Assembly (NCBI GenBank): GCA_034770075.1
Contig: CM068387.1
Location: forward strand, 79,795,971-79,859,970
DNA from: Aralia elata
Taxonomy: Eukaryota; Streptophyta; Magnoliopsida; Apiales; Araliaceae
Direction of reading: 5' to 3'
DNA length: 64,000 bases
The notes under the pieces are model-generated. The model was not told the origin of the DNA. It made no database searches and worked only from the letters and a program-made list of their open reading frames with translations. The position numbers and the translations under genes are program-made. Of the stretch, positions 10,791-23,840 are shown piece after piece (position 1 is the first letter of the stretch; each line of letters opens with the position of its first letter).

Positions 10791-11980
10791 TTTATTTACT
10801 GCCTTATTTGTACCCATTCCGTTGGGGTCGCCATGGCAGCCAATTTCTCTCTCTCTTCCCTCTTTAGCGAACCAGGCGACTAAAATGGAGAGATTTGTTT
10901 AAGGTTTTGGGAGGAAGGAGATTATTAAAATATGACTTATGAGACCATAGATTTGGCCTATCCAGCCCAATAGTACAGCCCCATAAACTTGGTTGGGTCT
11001 TGAAACAAAAATAATTTACAATCACAAGGCTGAGCTTGAACTAAAACCTACGTTCATATAAAAGATGAGCCCGTCCTCAATATCTTCGAATAATTGAATT
11101 CTTCTTTGATATCAAGCTTGTAAATAAATATTTCTAATAATATCATATTAAAGTTAAAAGATACAGGTGAAAAATATCTTACATTTATGCGTGAACTATC
11201 CTATATAATAATACTAATTTAAAAAATTACAAAAAACCCTTTTATACACAATATGAAAAAAAATACATTTAATTAAAAAACCCTTGTATACACAATATGA
11301 AAAGAAATACATTCAATTATAAAAACTAACGTCATTTTTCGATAATAGTTCATTCAAGAACATGAAGCGTTTACTTGCCTCCCTTTTTGCCTCTATTTAT
11401 TTCTTAATATATATACATATACTACATAGCAAGTGGAATGGTGGTTGCTGCACCATTGCTTTAGATGTTCACAACTTTGATATTAATTGAAAAAAACCTT
11501 TAATTCTTTTTCTAATAATACATTAATTGTATAGCATTAAGCAGGTGAATAGATAAGAACAATATATATATATAAAATATTTTTAGATAGAAAAACAAAT
11601 TTATATTGATGAAAACACTTTTGAGCATCCAAGATCGAACATAGGCCCACTCCAACAATTTCAAATTCAACAAGCACAGCATACATTGTAAGCAAATCAG
11701 ACCATCTAATGCCCGAAATAACTAATGGATACTTGATAAGGATGTGGAATGAATTCTCTTACATTTCACTATCTTTTATGTGTAAAATTCACAAACTCCA
11801 ATAATCTTTGGAAGACAATTCCAACAGGATGTTACAAAAATAGAAGGGTTTCAAAATTTTCCTCAATCATAACCCTCCTTTTGCTGAATATTAATACCTT
11901 AGTCGGGGACATTCTAAGACCTACAGAAACACAGTTTTAGACCCACTTACAAACTCAAACCAGATGCATATGGAAATATT
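10791..11980. other. Intergenic region between the uS9 copy and the ECR1 3' end
   Basis: AT-rich sequence with no recognisable gene. A short local direct repeat (about 11224-11320, containing acccttttatacacaata / acccttgtatacacaata) is visible. The lowest part should include the ECR1 3' untranslated region. Confidence 0.5.
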
Positions 11981-14900
11981 CTATGCCCCACCGGCCATGT
12001 CCATATCTATAACCCCATCAATTCCCTTAAAAACAACACGTAATTTCCTTAAACATGACTGTTTGGAGCCATTCTTGCCCGCGGTGCCAGTCACGTGGAC
12101 AACATCTTTGGAACTTTTGTCCATCAGGTCAAACAGTGGCTTATCAAGGTTTGACCGAGTCATCTCTTCTAGTACTGGAGGTGCCTGCATGTACAGATTC
12201 TTCCCTCGGTGTGTAACACTAGCTCTGGACAGAAGCAGCTTAGGGTGATCTTCTAGTTGATCAATAAACTGTTACAACAATCAGAGAGTAAGAGAACTGC
12301 ATAGCCAACTAAAAGCTAAAATAACTACATGAAAGAGAAATGCATCCTCACGCTACAAGGATTGCTAAACACAAGCTATCACGTCCTAAATTAAAAAAGT
12401 AGTCTTCAACCAAAGTTCATACTTAGATTAAAAAAATCAGTATTGCACTATAAATTATCAATATCCCTTTTCTTTTGTAGGTATCGCACTATAAATTATC
12501 TATATCACTACAGTCATCATCATTATCCTTATTATTTAACTTTCAGTAGGTAACTACATAATCTGCCAGAGCTGAAATTTTTTCAATATATTCTTCAGCG
12601 ACAAAGAGTAGACTTGTAAAATCCCAAGGATGAAGGGAAGCTTCCTGCTAGGAACCACTTAGAATTAATAAGTTTGCATTAGTTTACCCCATGTTTTAAG
12701 AGAATAATTCAAAAGGAAAAATAATCACCTATTTGTCATGAATCCATAAATTAAGTCCCAACTCGTGTCCAGAGTTAAAAGCATAGATTTAGAGCAGCTA
12801 AAAGAGGTTCCCAAAGAGTCTGAGCACCCATGCAAATCCTTAAGAAATTCAAAGCTTCAAAGTGCATTCATTACAATTAATCTCCAACTCTGTTCAACTA
12901 GGAGTTTCTCCTCGTCTAACAGTTGAAGATTTTTCAAAAAATTATGTTACTGACTCAGACTTAGAATGTGCTAGCATGTTTAGAGATCCCTGGAGTCCTA
13001 TCACAGTTTTTAGTACATAAAAGTGAAACTGTGAAAGTTTTTAAAGTGCCTGGTATCAGATAAACTTTCAGACTAAAAGACACACCCATGATCTACTTTC
13101 CTTTACTGAAATAACCCAGCCAACCAAATAATGGATGATACCTAGTGGAGAATTTAATATGAATTGAATTAAATTTGTGCACTTGACGTATGATGGCACA
13201 TAGAATTTAATGGGTAGGTGTTCTTGAAATCTGAACCAGTTCTGTGCTGGGTCAGTTTTCAGATTCTTATCCTGCGGTAGAAGCGAGGTGGTGCATATAA
13301 AAAGCAACACACAAACCCAAAAATGGATGATGAGATGAAGTTGGGAATAAAAGGAAAATCACCTTCTTCAAAGTAACTGAAGTGTCCAGTTCAATTAGAA
13401 TTCCAGGACCACAAACAAGACAATCTTTGTCCTTCACAAACTCGGTCACTTTAGTGTGGAGACCTTCAACACCATTATACCTGAAATTGATTTAAAATTT
13501 CAAAATCAGACCCAAGTTTTACCCCAAAATGACAGGACACCAAAGTAAGAGGTCATTCATGTTGAAATCATTATCTTCTAGTTGAAGGAACAAGATTTCT
13601 GGAAAACATTTTGGGGGAAAGTGACTTGTGTTGTTTTCCAGAAAGTGACTATAGTTTTGAAAACAATAGGTCAATTTACAGAAAACAAAGCTCAAACATG
13701 CATTGACTCATAGGACAATTTCTATCAAACACCCCGTGCACAAACAGATCCTTAGAACTCATCATGCTAGGAGGGGAGCCCACCCCCGGGGGAGTTAACT
13801 GAAAACACAAGTAAAAATAGAAGATAACTTCGTAAAATATATTACTGTTGCCCCTATTTGTTTATATGTTGTGGCAGTAATTCTATCACAGAGGATTACA
13901 CTACCTATTACATAGGAAAAGAGATTAAAATATTCCCAATCCACCCACTAGTTAGCAATAATATAAAGCGCCTATCTGTCCTCAAAAAAAGAACATACAC
14001 AAAAATCATTCATAACCATCACTTAGTACTGCACTCTCTTCTCAACTTGAACTATTAAAGTAGAATTAAAAAAACATATGAAGAAGTTTTATATCCAATT
14101 CCGAATCTATATATGCAAATGTGGTTCTTGTATACAAATTTCAGGATCATTAGAAACAGAGTAAGAATAGTAGATTCATTAAGCAAGACAAAAACTTGAA
14201 TGCATTTCTGTATTAGATGGGTACTACATTTTCTCCTAAAATGAAAAACCGAGTACCATAAATTTTCTAGAGCAGAAATGTTCCCCTTTGATCTATTATC
14301 AGTAGGGAAATGGCCGTATAGTAGAACCAAGTTGGGTCATCTGCTAACACAGGCTTACAGACTCACACCCTTGCCAAATAATAAAATGACCAGTACTTGC
14401 TCAACCCCACAGAATTTCATGAGAAGAAGAAAGACGAGGAAAGACAGAAAGATACTCGGCAGAAAGATACTTCCCAGAAGCAACTTTCTGAATTAGTCAT
14501 CAAAGAGTAGAAGAGTGCATGCATTTGATTAGAAAAAAACCCTATTATGACAACTAATAAAACATTTAAATAGCCGACTAGCCGGGCATTTTTTTATCAT
14601 AAGTTATAACTGGGCATGATTCAGGGTGATAGATTATCAAAAGCCAATACATGTCAAACTAAAAAGGATGAAAACAATGAGTACTTGTTTTGTACTGATC
14701 GAAAAACATACAAGTGTGTGTTCCACACAAAATCAGTTAATAGCACCTAAAACAAGATCAATTAGCCTGTGTTAATCAAAGACCAACTCTTGTTTTTATT
14801 AAAGAAGAGGGGCTCAATCAGAATCCAGTGCAACATGTACAGATGGATGGTGTCCGAAGAGGGGGAGAAATAGAATCTGATTGAAGAAACGCCAAGTAGC

Positions 14901-17900
14901 GCATTAATGCATCGAAGACTTGACCCTTTGCCACAGCGAAATGGTTGAAAGTAAATTCATGTAACATGCTCTAAGAAGTTAATCAATTTAGATAGGGTTA
15001 CAGATGAACCGAGCTAAGCCGAGTGCTGCCTTGTTCAAGCTCAGTTTGTTCACCAAACAGTCTTAAAATTGTGTTCAACCTCAACCTGTTTATAATTTAA
15101 CAAGTGCAAGCAGAGATTACCTTGAGTTTTATTTATTTTGAAATGGTTAATATATTGACACAAAATTGTAATATATGCATTCTTAACAACTTAAATTTTA
15201 AGTAAAATACATAAATTTTAATCATACAAATTAAAATCAATAAATACATGAAAATAGTTTTATTTTATGATTTAACTAGTAATTGCCCGTGCCTGAAGGC
15301 ACGGCGTAACGAAATCCTCTCTCTCTCTCTTCGTTTCAACAATCTGAAAATTAGAATGAATTTGAACCGTCCTTGTGCTTTCCCGCCCAAATCAACTAGA
15401 ATGAATCTGAACCGTCCTTGTACTTTCCCACCCAAATCAATTAGAATGAATCTGAACCGTCCTTGTATTTTCCCGCCCAATTCAAAATGGGTTCTATCTT
15501 ATTATATAGATAATTACAATTCAAAAGTACTATTAACATCAAGCCAAATCTGTTTGACATTTAAATTTTAATAACAATATTTACCAACTATGGTTGATTA
15601 AGAAGCATCTACATATTTTACTATAAGAAAAAATCTACATAAGTTAAATGAGCCCTATATACTTATCAAAAAATAAAAATAAAAAATTAAACGAGCCCTA
15701 TATATTCATTAGCTTATTCGAACTGATATTTACAATGTTCAAGCTTGATTCGTTTACCACACTAGCCTTAAAATTGAGTTCAAACCCAGTTCATTTTCAT
15801 AATCAACGTGTTTGAGCTGCGCTCTAACTGAGCTTAACACTGCTGTTCATGAACAGCTTGGCTTGCAGAATTGTGGCCCTAAATTTGGATGTTGAGGCCA
15901 TGAAACACGGCACAAGAAATTGACAAGACAGACCAAAATGAGGTAGCTTTTAGCTTTTTAAGATCGTACTAACCAGATCACAAGCATTACTTATTTTTTT
16001 AGTTTAATTTAGATAGCTTCTTTTTTACTTGCCTTGTACCAAGCTTCAAAAATCAGGTATTGCTAATACAGACAATCGTCAAGTATAAGGAAAGATAATT
16101 GACTCTGTCAAATTTATATTGATACAAGAGCCTCTCAGTTACTTCTCTTAATCTTGAGCCAATATAGATTTAGGAATAAGCACGATCTATTATGCCATCT
16201 TCTAGCAAAAGGTTATTGTAGGATAGTCTTTGCATAGAAGACAACACTTATAATCATGTAAATATTGAGGAAGTAAGCATACGTTAAATAATTTGATAAC
16301 GTTTTACTGCATCCAGATGCAATCTTCAAGGTTTCCAAAGCGCAGGCAGCTGATATAATTGCATTGGTGGAAGCTATAGCAGGTATGATATTTTTCACCA
16401 CACCCTGTAACAAAAAGACAAATTATCGCCAAGTGTTAAAGGGTGTAGAACCTATAATGTCAACAAGGTGGATTTATTAAGATTACCCTATTATTATTTA
16501 TTCATAAGATTCATTCACAAAAAGGACAAGAGTAAGAGTATAGGTAACTCCAGGAATGGTGTTTCTTCAAAAAGTAAAACCATAGTGTTTCTTCAAAAAG
16601 TTGATGATCTCAGATAATATTATTACCTGAGTAAGAGTATAGGTAACTCCTGGAATGCCAAAAAGCTCTGCTCTTTTTACAGCCTATATATTTTGAGTAA
16701 GGATGAGAATATAAGAGAAGAAAACTAATTTAAAAACTACAAGAAAAAAAGAAAACATCAGTGACTTGTTAACCTCTGAATAGATCCACTGCATATGTTC
16801 AGGGTCATCTGGATCAAAAGTTTTTCCACTATGAACCTGCAAGTGTGAAATGAATTATGATGACAATACTAGAACGATTAGTTTTAAAGCACCACCTAGA
16901 GAAGAGAAGAGGGTGAAAAGGGGAAACATAGAAAATGAAGAAGGAAGAGATTATTATATACCTCATCCCACTTAATCAAGTGTGCATATTCAATACAATG
17001 AGCAGCAGTTCTAGGGGTTTCCGCAAGGGTGCATAAAGGAAATTTAACTTGTGGGGGGAAAAGCCAAATGGTACACTCAAAGCATGGTGTGACCCCAGGC
17101 ACAATAACCCTTGCGTGGCCCTTGAAACCTTCAGTTCCACCATCTACCATAGGTTTGATTGTTTCTTCTCGTGGATTGTCATCAGCATCATACTCTAAAT
17201 TTTCACAAAAACCAAATGAGACAAAATACAAAAACAAAATTGAGTTGAAGAGAAGCCGGTCAGTTGAAATCTGAAATTACTAATTAATAACTCTAAGTAA
17301 CTATTGTACAGAGCACACTAGAAAAACAGATGACGTACCATTCCAAGCCTCATGGAATACCGAGTTAAAAACTACTCTATAATTTGAACAAGGATTTAAA
17401 GATTCAACGGAATAACTCGACTTTTTATTATATTATACTTTGGAGCAATTTTACTATTCATTATTCAGTCATTTCCAATGTTAAAAGGACCGTGTATCCT
17501 TGATTGCTACACTACAATCTAAATATAGTTACAGGTATGCTGAAGAATTTACCAACAATAGAGGAACATAGACATCATAATTCACATTAACATAATTAAT
17601 GTGTGCAAGATAAGAATATCATTCAGCAATTCTATCTGAAATCTTAATAATGAATCAAAAATAAAATTATACCAAAGAAGGCCTAACTTGAACATATAAA
17701 TACGTCAATTTTCAAATACAAGAAGATCCTCGGCAGCAAACCTGTAGTAGATAAAGGACACACCTAGAAAACTACAAGCCACAGCATTTATGTAGCTTCG
17801 AGCCTCAACAGAATCCAGACCAAGGGCAATAATACTGAAATCATTGTAAAAATCTATCTCTTTGTCCTCAATACGACAAAAGTGTGGCACAATATTCACA

Positions 17901-19306
17901 CCACTAACTCTTTCCATGACTCGTTTTGCAGCCACCTCAGCCTTTGGCTTTCCAACATCCTCAAGCCTATATACATAACACGAAAATTATGTAACATATT
18001 CTGATAGAACTTGAAAACAAGAAACTTAATTCACTGACAACAAAAAATTCATCACCAAGTAATCTTCAAATCCGTCAGTACATGCCAAGAACAAAATATA
18101 TTCATGGTGTGCTAAGTGGTTTAAGATAACTTCTACTAAAGTACTCTGAATGAGTTTGGAAAGTAGGGGCTGAGAAGGGACATAAAACAAAATCGGATGC
18201 ACATAATCAATACATGATTACATGGTCATTGGTCAATACATGCTAACCATTTCCAAGATGTCATAACAACTTAATGACCAAGCAGCTTTTGATGTTCAGT
18301 AACAAATCAGTCCCGTTCATCCAAGCCTATCATTTTGGTGCTAATAGATAATACTAATCCCTAACAGTAAGGACAAGAAACTAATAAGAATGCTTTAGAA
18401 AACTATTTGATGGGAGCCAACATAGGTCCATGCACTTCATCATATTGACACCATTAGAATTGTGATCACCAGATCTTTTCTTATGACATCTACTACAACA
18501 AAAGCATTGGATACAATTAACATTATTAAAATAGAGTTTCACTAGTGCAGTTTCTGGCCACTTTCGTCATGTTGGATCAGACTTATAGACCAACCCATGA
18601 TAGCCAGATATACTGCTACTATCTCGCACGTCTCTTCGTTTATATATGTGTATGTATCTATACTTTGTCAATTTTTCATCCTTACTAAGAAGCACAACCT
18701 ACCACCAAAAGAACTATTTCAGTTTGCACCAGATATACATCACCTCCTTCTACTATAAACCACTTGAGAAGAAACTACATAACCTCCAGCACTGATCACT
18801 TTCACACCAATTGAACAAATGAAATTATAAATATTCTGAGTTACAAACACTCTAAAATCCCTCACTTGCTCAGCAATTTCAAAAAGCAATCGACTATATC
18901 AGTTGTTAGGAGTAATAATGAATTTAATACCTGAACAGAAATTGACGATTTAGATTGGAGACTTCAATTCGGTCCATATCTATGACTTCGAGGTTCCTAA
19001 ACCCCGAAAACGCCAAATCTTTCAGCAATTCACATCCCAATCCACCCGCTCCAACCACCAACACTTTCGCGTACTCTTGAAGATCGTTTCTCAACTACAT
19101 TAATCAACAAGAAAATCAAAATTTAAGGCATAGTTCCGCGAAGAAGCGTAGCACACAGGAGGTGTTTGAGAAAAGTCCAAAAAATGAAAGGAAGGGGAAA
19201 AGCTTACATCCGTGCCGGGCTCAAAGGTAGGGCCGACGAGATTGCCGGGCCTGAGGAGTAGCTTGTCGAGGTCTCTTGATCGGCTGCTACTAAGTTGCTC
19301 CGCCAT
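11981..19306 (-). CDS. ECR1: NEDD8/RUB-activating enzyme E1 catalytic subunit ECR1 (UBA3); 9 exons
   Basis: Exons (minus): 19306-19208, 19094-18931, 17966-17764, 17194-16962, 16836-16774, 16683-16627, 16404-16283, 13480-13363 and 12268-11981. All join in frame with GT-AG borders to give 448 residues; I recall about 454 for Arabidopsis ECR1. Visible are the nucleotide-binding GAGGLG loop (48-53), the adenylation-domain stretch DMDRIEVSNLNRQFLF, the Zn-binding pairs C193/C196 and C334/C337 (CLVCGP), the catalytic cysteine C210 in KFPLCTLAETPR, and a C-terminal ubiquitin-fold domain encoded mainly by the last exon that in the family binds the E2 (RCE1/UBC12). The known role, with AXR1, is to adenylate RUB/NEDD8 and carry it as a thioester, supplying cullin neddylation and hence auxin and other SCF signalling. 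Intron 7 is 2.8 kb and carries a Helitron. Nothing suggests the gene is broken. Confidence 0.95.
15276..15510 (-). mobile_element. Small non-autonomous Helitron in ECR1 intron 7
   Basis: Read on the minus strand, a 235-bp element starts TCTATATAATAAGATAGA (Helitron 5' TC) and ends with a GC-rich hairpin, GCCGTGCC...GGCACGGGC, followed by AATTACTAG (the CTRR terminus). It is inserted between host A and T, as Helitrons are, with no target duplication. Its interior is mostly a 45-bp tandem repeat. It has no coding capacity for a Rep/helicase. Confidence 0.82.
15353..15482. repeat. 45-bp tandem repeat, about 2.9 copies
   Basis: Units start at 15353, 15398 and 15443, each beginning AGAATGAAT(T/C)TGAACCGTCC. 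The third unit is incomplete. The period is a multiple of three, so both strands read open and give repetitive peptides; these are artefacts of the repeat and lie inside the Helitron in an intron. Confidence 0.9.
16530..16657. repeat. Duplicated 29-bp piece of ECR1 exon 6 in the adjoining intron
   Basis: A segment of exon 6 (16629-16657) recurs at 16530-16558 in intron 6 with one mismatch, 99 bp away. Between them GTGTTTCTTCAAAAAGT also occurs twice. The intronic copy lacks the GTAAT donor that follows the true exon, so it should not be spliced in as it stands. Confidence 0.8.
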
Positions 19307-20642
19307 GGCAATACTCTCTCTCTCTCTCTCTCTATCCTCTATGGGGAGAACTGAAAACGCAAACCCCACTTTAAAACTCTTCTTCACGCAGATACTAATC
19401 TGCAGCAAAGCAATCGTCCTGGTTGCGTAAATTTTAAGCTTGTGGCGTAAATAAATCAGTAAAACAGTAAAGAGTCCTAACCTGCGCACACTCTCTCGTT
19501 TGCTACTAGCCCGTGGGCCCCGTTTGCCACAGTTTATATTCCTTATTTTAGAAAATAATGTGAAAAAATAGTTTATATTCCTTATTTTGTCAATAGTTAT
19601 TCAAAAATAATTATAAGGTGAGTCCAACAATATTAATAATAATGTACAAAATTAAATCAACCTATAGCTTATTCCATATTTGAAGTAAACATTTTTATTT
19701 CATAAGTTGTTAAAACAAATGCACCAAACAATAATTTTCAACTTATTAAATAAACTGTTTAAATTAAGCTAATAAATATGTTATAAATTGTTTTAAAATA
19801 AAATGTGGCAAACAGACCTGTAATTTTGTAAATTATTGTTTGTCTATTTTAAAGTTTATCACAGCTTTGTTTATTGTCAAAGTTTTATGAGTTACCTATG
19901 TTATCCTTCTTCCTCTTTTTGGAGCTATATGTCCATAAATTTTTTTATTAGGGCTAGTGCATCTTATATCATCATATTCCATGGACAAAAATGAAGTGTA
20001 ACTATTTCTATAAGATATTGTTTTATACCAAACTTTTACCAACTTACTCACTATCTAAGTATCTTAATAATAATAATAATAATAATAACATAAACCTCAA
20101 ACCTAATGAGTGAAAAACTAATAATAGTCACAAAACTCACACAAAAGAAGAGTATTAACTTTTTTGAAATTGTTAAGAATCAAATACAAAATTTTTAAGA
20201 ACTTTAGTTTTAATCATAAGACTAAAACAGCACTGACAACTGCTTTTAATCAATAAAAAAATATCCAAATTGTGTTCATTTTGTTTAGGAATACCTAGTT
20301 TTGGAAATGAATTCCACTTTGTGCTCAACTAAGTTATAAATGCAACATGCAGCTTAATGCTTAGACTTGTATTACAACTTATAATATATGAAAAGAAAAA
20401 GAATATTGGCATATAAATATGTATGTTTCATTCCTCAGTATCCTGCCCATGCCCCTATTAAATTGGCCTCCAAAAATCTAACCAAAATATTCAAGATCTT
20501 CTCTTGCTATATATATTTCTGCTGCAGCAAAACTCTTGATAAAATGAACTATTTTGTGCTGTATAGTATCTACTATGAGATGCCCTGATGCTTAATTGTC
20601 CTTGGCAATGGCAGAAAAATATATACAAACTCTTGTTGACAA
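19307..20642. other. Intergenic region between ECR1 5' end and TBL 3' end
   Basis: The ECR1 leader contains a CT microsatellite (about 19314-19332) directly upstream of its ATG. The remainder is AT-rich with a short (AAT)n run near 20069-20087. No additional gene is recognisable. Confidence 0.5.
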
Positions 20643-23600
20643 TCACACAGTTGTCCATAATGCAGATGAATTCGTACTGCGAGACGCCTCTCGCTTTAGA
20701 AAGAGCGCGTAGAGCAATTCATTCCATGAATCTGGAACTCCAGGAAGACACCAGTGGCTGCAGTCTTGCCTATGTAGCGGCGCAGGAGGATTAAGATAAT
20801 ATATAGATGAATGCCCATCTTTCCTTCTTGAACTCATATTAGTCACATGTAACACATTGATAGGATTACTGTAGGATTTGTTTGACTGAGCTGATAAAAC
20901 ATCCTTAAATATGTTGTAGCTGCTGCCTGAAATGTGGGAGGGAGCGTCTAGTTCTGGCAGCGTCTCCATGTGACAGCCTCCGCCATTTCTCCAATTCCCG
21001 CCTCTGTATTACCATATTTAGTTTGTTTAGATAATTTTAGGTGGGGAAGGAAGAAGATTTAAGATGCAATAACTAACGGAGATTTTAACAAAGATTGATA
21101 GGCAAACCTGAAATGGATTGGGGCGTATGTACGAAAAAAGACCTGAGTCTTGCTTGTATTCACTTCGCGGTTTATATAGTCTACCACGGTTTCTAGGGAC
21201 TTTCGATACGCAGTGTCAACTTGCATCTCCATCTTCACCTTTGTTCCTTCTTGGAAGTAACAACCCCTGATCAGTTAGATGAAGGTTAAGTAAGAGGCAA
21301 TATATCTAATGATACTATAAATTAAGAGACAATTAGTTTGAACACATAGTTTGCCTCTTGGAGATGAATCGATTGTTAAGTTCGTGTCGTAATTTAACTT
21401 TAAAGTGAAAAAAGAAAAGATTGAAGCCAACACCAGTAACCCTTGAACACATATTTTATCATTTTTGTAACTTAATTGAATGTTCAACACAAAGCCTTTA
21501 TTACAGGAGCTGCTCATTTTGAGAGAGATGATTAAACAGAATGCCAGTGATTATGTTGCAAGTTTATAGTAGACAAGACATATAGAAGAATAAAGAAGAC
21601 GAGGAATTAATGTACTTATATAAAATGAACTTACCCTCTAATGGTCTTCTCATAATTCCACCAATGCCCAGTGTTAAAAACCAGAATATCTGCATTTCTC
21701 CATTTCAATGAGCTCCAATCCACCTGATCTAATTTCAGGGTAAGTCTTACCTTTGGTGGAGATTTAGAAGGAGGTCTGCCCTGCGATACAAGAAATGGAG
21801 CCCGATAGTACTCCACCGTGCAGTTATAATCCACAAACTTGAAGACCAAGAACCCGTTGTGCTTCGTAATTGGGCTGCCATTCACTTCATAAATTGAATC
21901 CTTATTGGGAACTGCAGAAGCTAGCATGCACAGAAGGGACTCCCAGTGGTTTCTTCCGATTGAGTCTCCCACGAAAGCTAGTCTTTTGTTCCGCAATTTC
22001 TCCAACATTAATTTTGCATTAAATCTGGTATAGGAATCAACCAAGAAGTATAGCATATTACTCTAATATTTTCCTACTTGCATCCCATTTAACATAATGA
22101 ATTTTAAGATCATCTTATCAAACTTTAAGACTATATGATGGAAGGTATGAATCATGAATGTACATTTAAGATAACCAAGTTCCAGGTTCAACCTTTCCAA
22201 AAGAAAAGTCCAATTCTAAATGAAATGTGAGGAAGAACTAATCTTAAGTTCCACAAGTGCGAGTTTCTTTCCTTCCTTCCTTCTACCCCTTTCCAAATAT
22301 AATAGGTGTACCAACAACCTATATTTATATTATTTGAAAATGATAGTATCAAATAAATCAGGAAGAATTATTTTAATAGAACTAAAGTGAATTAATAGAT
22401 GAAGAAATTCCCTATTTTTAAATGAAATCAAGAGCTATCAAATACATTACTACTGCATCACAAATTAAGGGTCCAGCGAAGTGACAAAACAGATTGTAAA
22501 GCATTATGCAATACTTTGTACCCGGTGGCACAACAAGAGTTGTAAATTTATATGGGATAAAATAAGAATTTTATAAAAAAAAATTAATATAAAAAAGACA
22601 ATAAGAATTACAACAAAATGTGAGGGGCATTTTGGGAAGCCAAAAGGGTCCACTTGCTCCGGCTGTATATACTAATGTTACGTTTAGATTGGAGTAATGA
22701 AGTTGAGAATTAAATAACTCATTCTTATGAAATGAAAAAAAATTGTTTGGTTGTGACTAGAACGAAAAAAATTGTGTTTGGTTCCTTGAGAGAGGGAGAG
22801 TATATGGAATAACTCATTCCAACTAGAACAAAATGAATCATTCCGCTCTTCATTTCATTCCTTCAATCCAAACGTAGCATAAACTTCACTGCATTATGCA
22901 TAACTTGACGGGCAATGACAATGAAAGGAACAAGCAAACAAACAATTGAAAAGAAAGCACACAAATAAAAGTCACACAAAACAGATACGTGATAGCAACC
23001 CTTGTGATTTCTCTCTTTATATTGCAATATACCACGCAAATGCAATTATACACATAAATATTTGGCATGTCCCAAATGAGAATTTAAGATATTTTCAGGT
23101 GTTCCCCTCTCAGGTAGGCACCACTTTATAATTACGTAAGAGAAGATCGGACCATACGAAAATATCAAAAATAAATGTCCATATATCACTTCCCAAATGA
23201 AAAACTTGAGAAAGTGTTCTTATTTTCACAACACACAAAACAGAGGAAACAGACCACATAGATCCACTAAATATTTAAGGTTAGAACTCTCAAAAATCAA
23301 ACAATAAATCACAACCCAAACCAAACCACTAACTGCAATAGTCTGAAATCAAGTGAAATACCATGTTGTTTGAAGTCAAAATTAAGATTCAATCAAAAAT
23401 AATTTGTAGATAAAGCAGAGGAAAATGAAGAACCTGGGCAAGTTGCAAGCTTTTGGTTGCCAACGCCATTTCGTGTAGAACAAATCAGGCCGGCCATTCT
23501 CAGAACACCTAAACCCACCATCCAAAAAGTTGCAATCTTTGGACTGATACAAGGGATAGCTCTCGTCCCACACCCAATCACCTTCAAACACATCACACGC

Positions 23601-23840
23601 GCCACCCTTTTCACTCAAAAACTCAACCTTTCTCTCTCCACCACCAGACCCATTAAATTTCAACCCCATAAACCTCTCAGGTTGTGTTGAAAACCGAAAC
23701 CCTTTAGCAAAATCTCCATAATTAAAGAAAAGAAAGCAGCAAGTAACTAAAACTGTACCAAAAACAAAGCCAAGAATTTGCACAGAAGGCTCAAACAGTC
23801 TAAAACGCTTGATTTTCTTGAAAGTATCCATGCAAGCCAT
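20643..23840 (-). CDS. Trichome birefringence-like (TBL10/TBL11 type) polysaccharide O-acetyltransferase-like protein; 4 exons
   Basis: Exons (minus): 23840-23434, 22024-21635, 21266-21108 and 21003-20643, with GT-AG borders, giving 438 residues. The protein has a single N-terminal membrane anchor (about 19-39) after a basic FKKIKRFR stretch, fitting a type II Golgi protein. Next come the TBL-domain motif CDVFEGDWVWDESYPLY with CNFLDGGFRC, the esterase-type GDS motif FVGDSIGRN (G155-D156-S157), conserved GHWW, and the C-terminal D399-C-S-H402 (DxxH) in DCSHWCLPGVPDSWNE. GDS plus DxxH is the expected catalytic set of the PC-esterase/DUF231 family. TBL proteins acetylate wall polysaccharides; I recall that TBL10 is linked to rhamnogalacturonan-I acetylation. 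The subgroup call rests on sequence recall and gene neighbourhood, so the substrate is inference. Intron 1 (1.4 kb) contains a MITE. ATG at 23840 was chosen; a second Met is three codons in. Confidence 0.9.
22676..22879. mobile_element. Harbinger-like MITE in TBL intron 1
   Basis: 204 bp with ends TGTTACGTTTAGATTGGAGT and CTTCAATCCAAACGTAGCA, flanked by TAA on both sides (22673-22675, 22880-22882). Same family as 6071-6328. Confidence 0.82.

Larger units (their letters stand above)
14990..15870. repeat. Diverged transposon-like segment in ECR1 intron 7
   Basis: Two related stretches, about 15031-15110 and 15737-15825, share TGTTCAAGCT and CTTAAAATTG(T/A)GTTCAA in direct orientation. The left margin has GAACCGAGCTAAGCCGAG and the right margin ends AGCTTGGCTTGCAG. 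These resemble the GCTGCAAACGAACC-type terminal motifs of the element at 36479-38655, so an older relative is possible. Boundaries are not clear. The Helitron lies between the two stretches. Confidence 0.35.
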
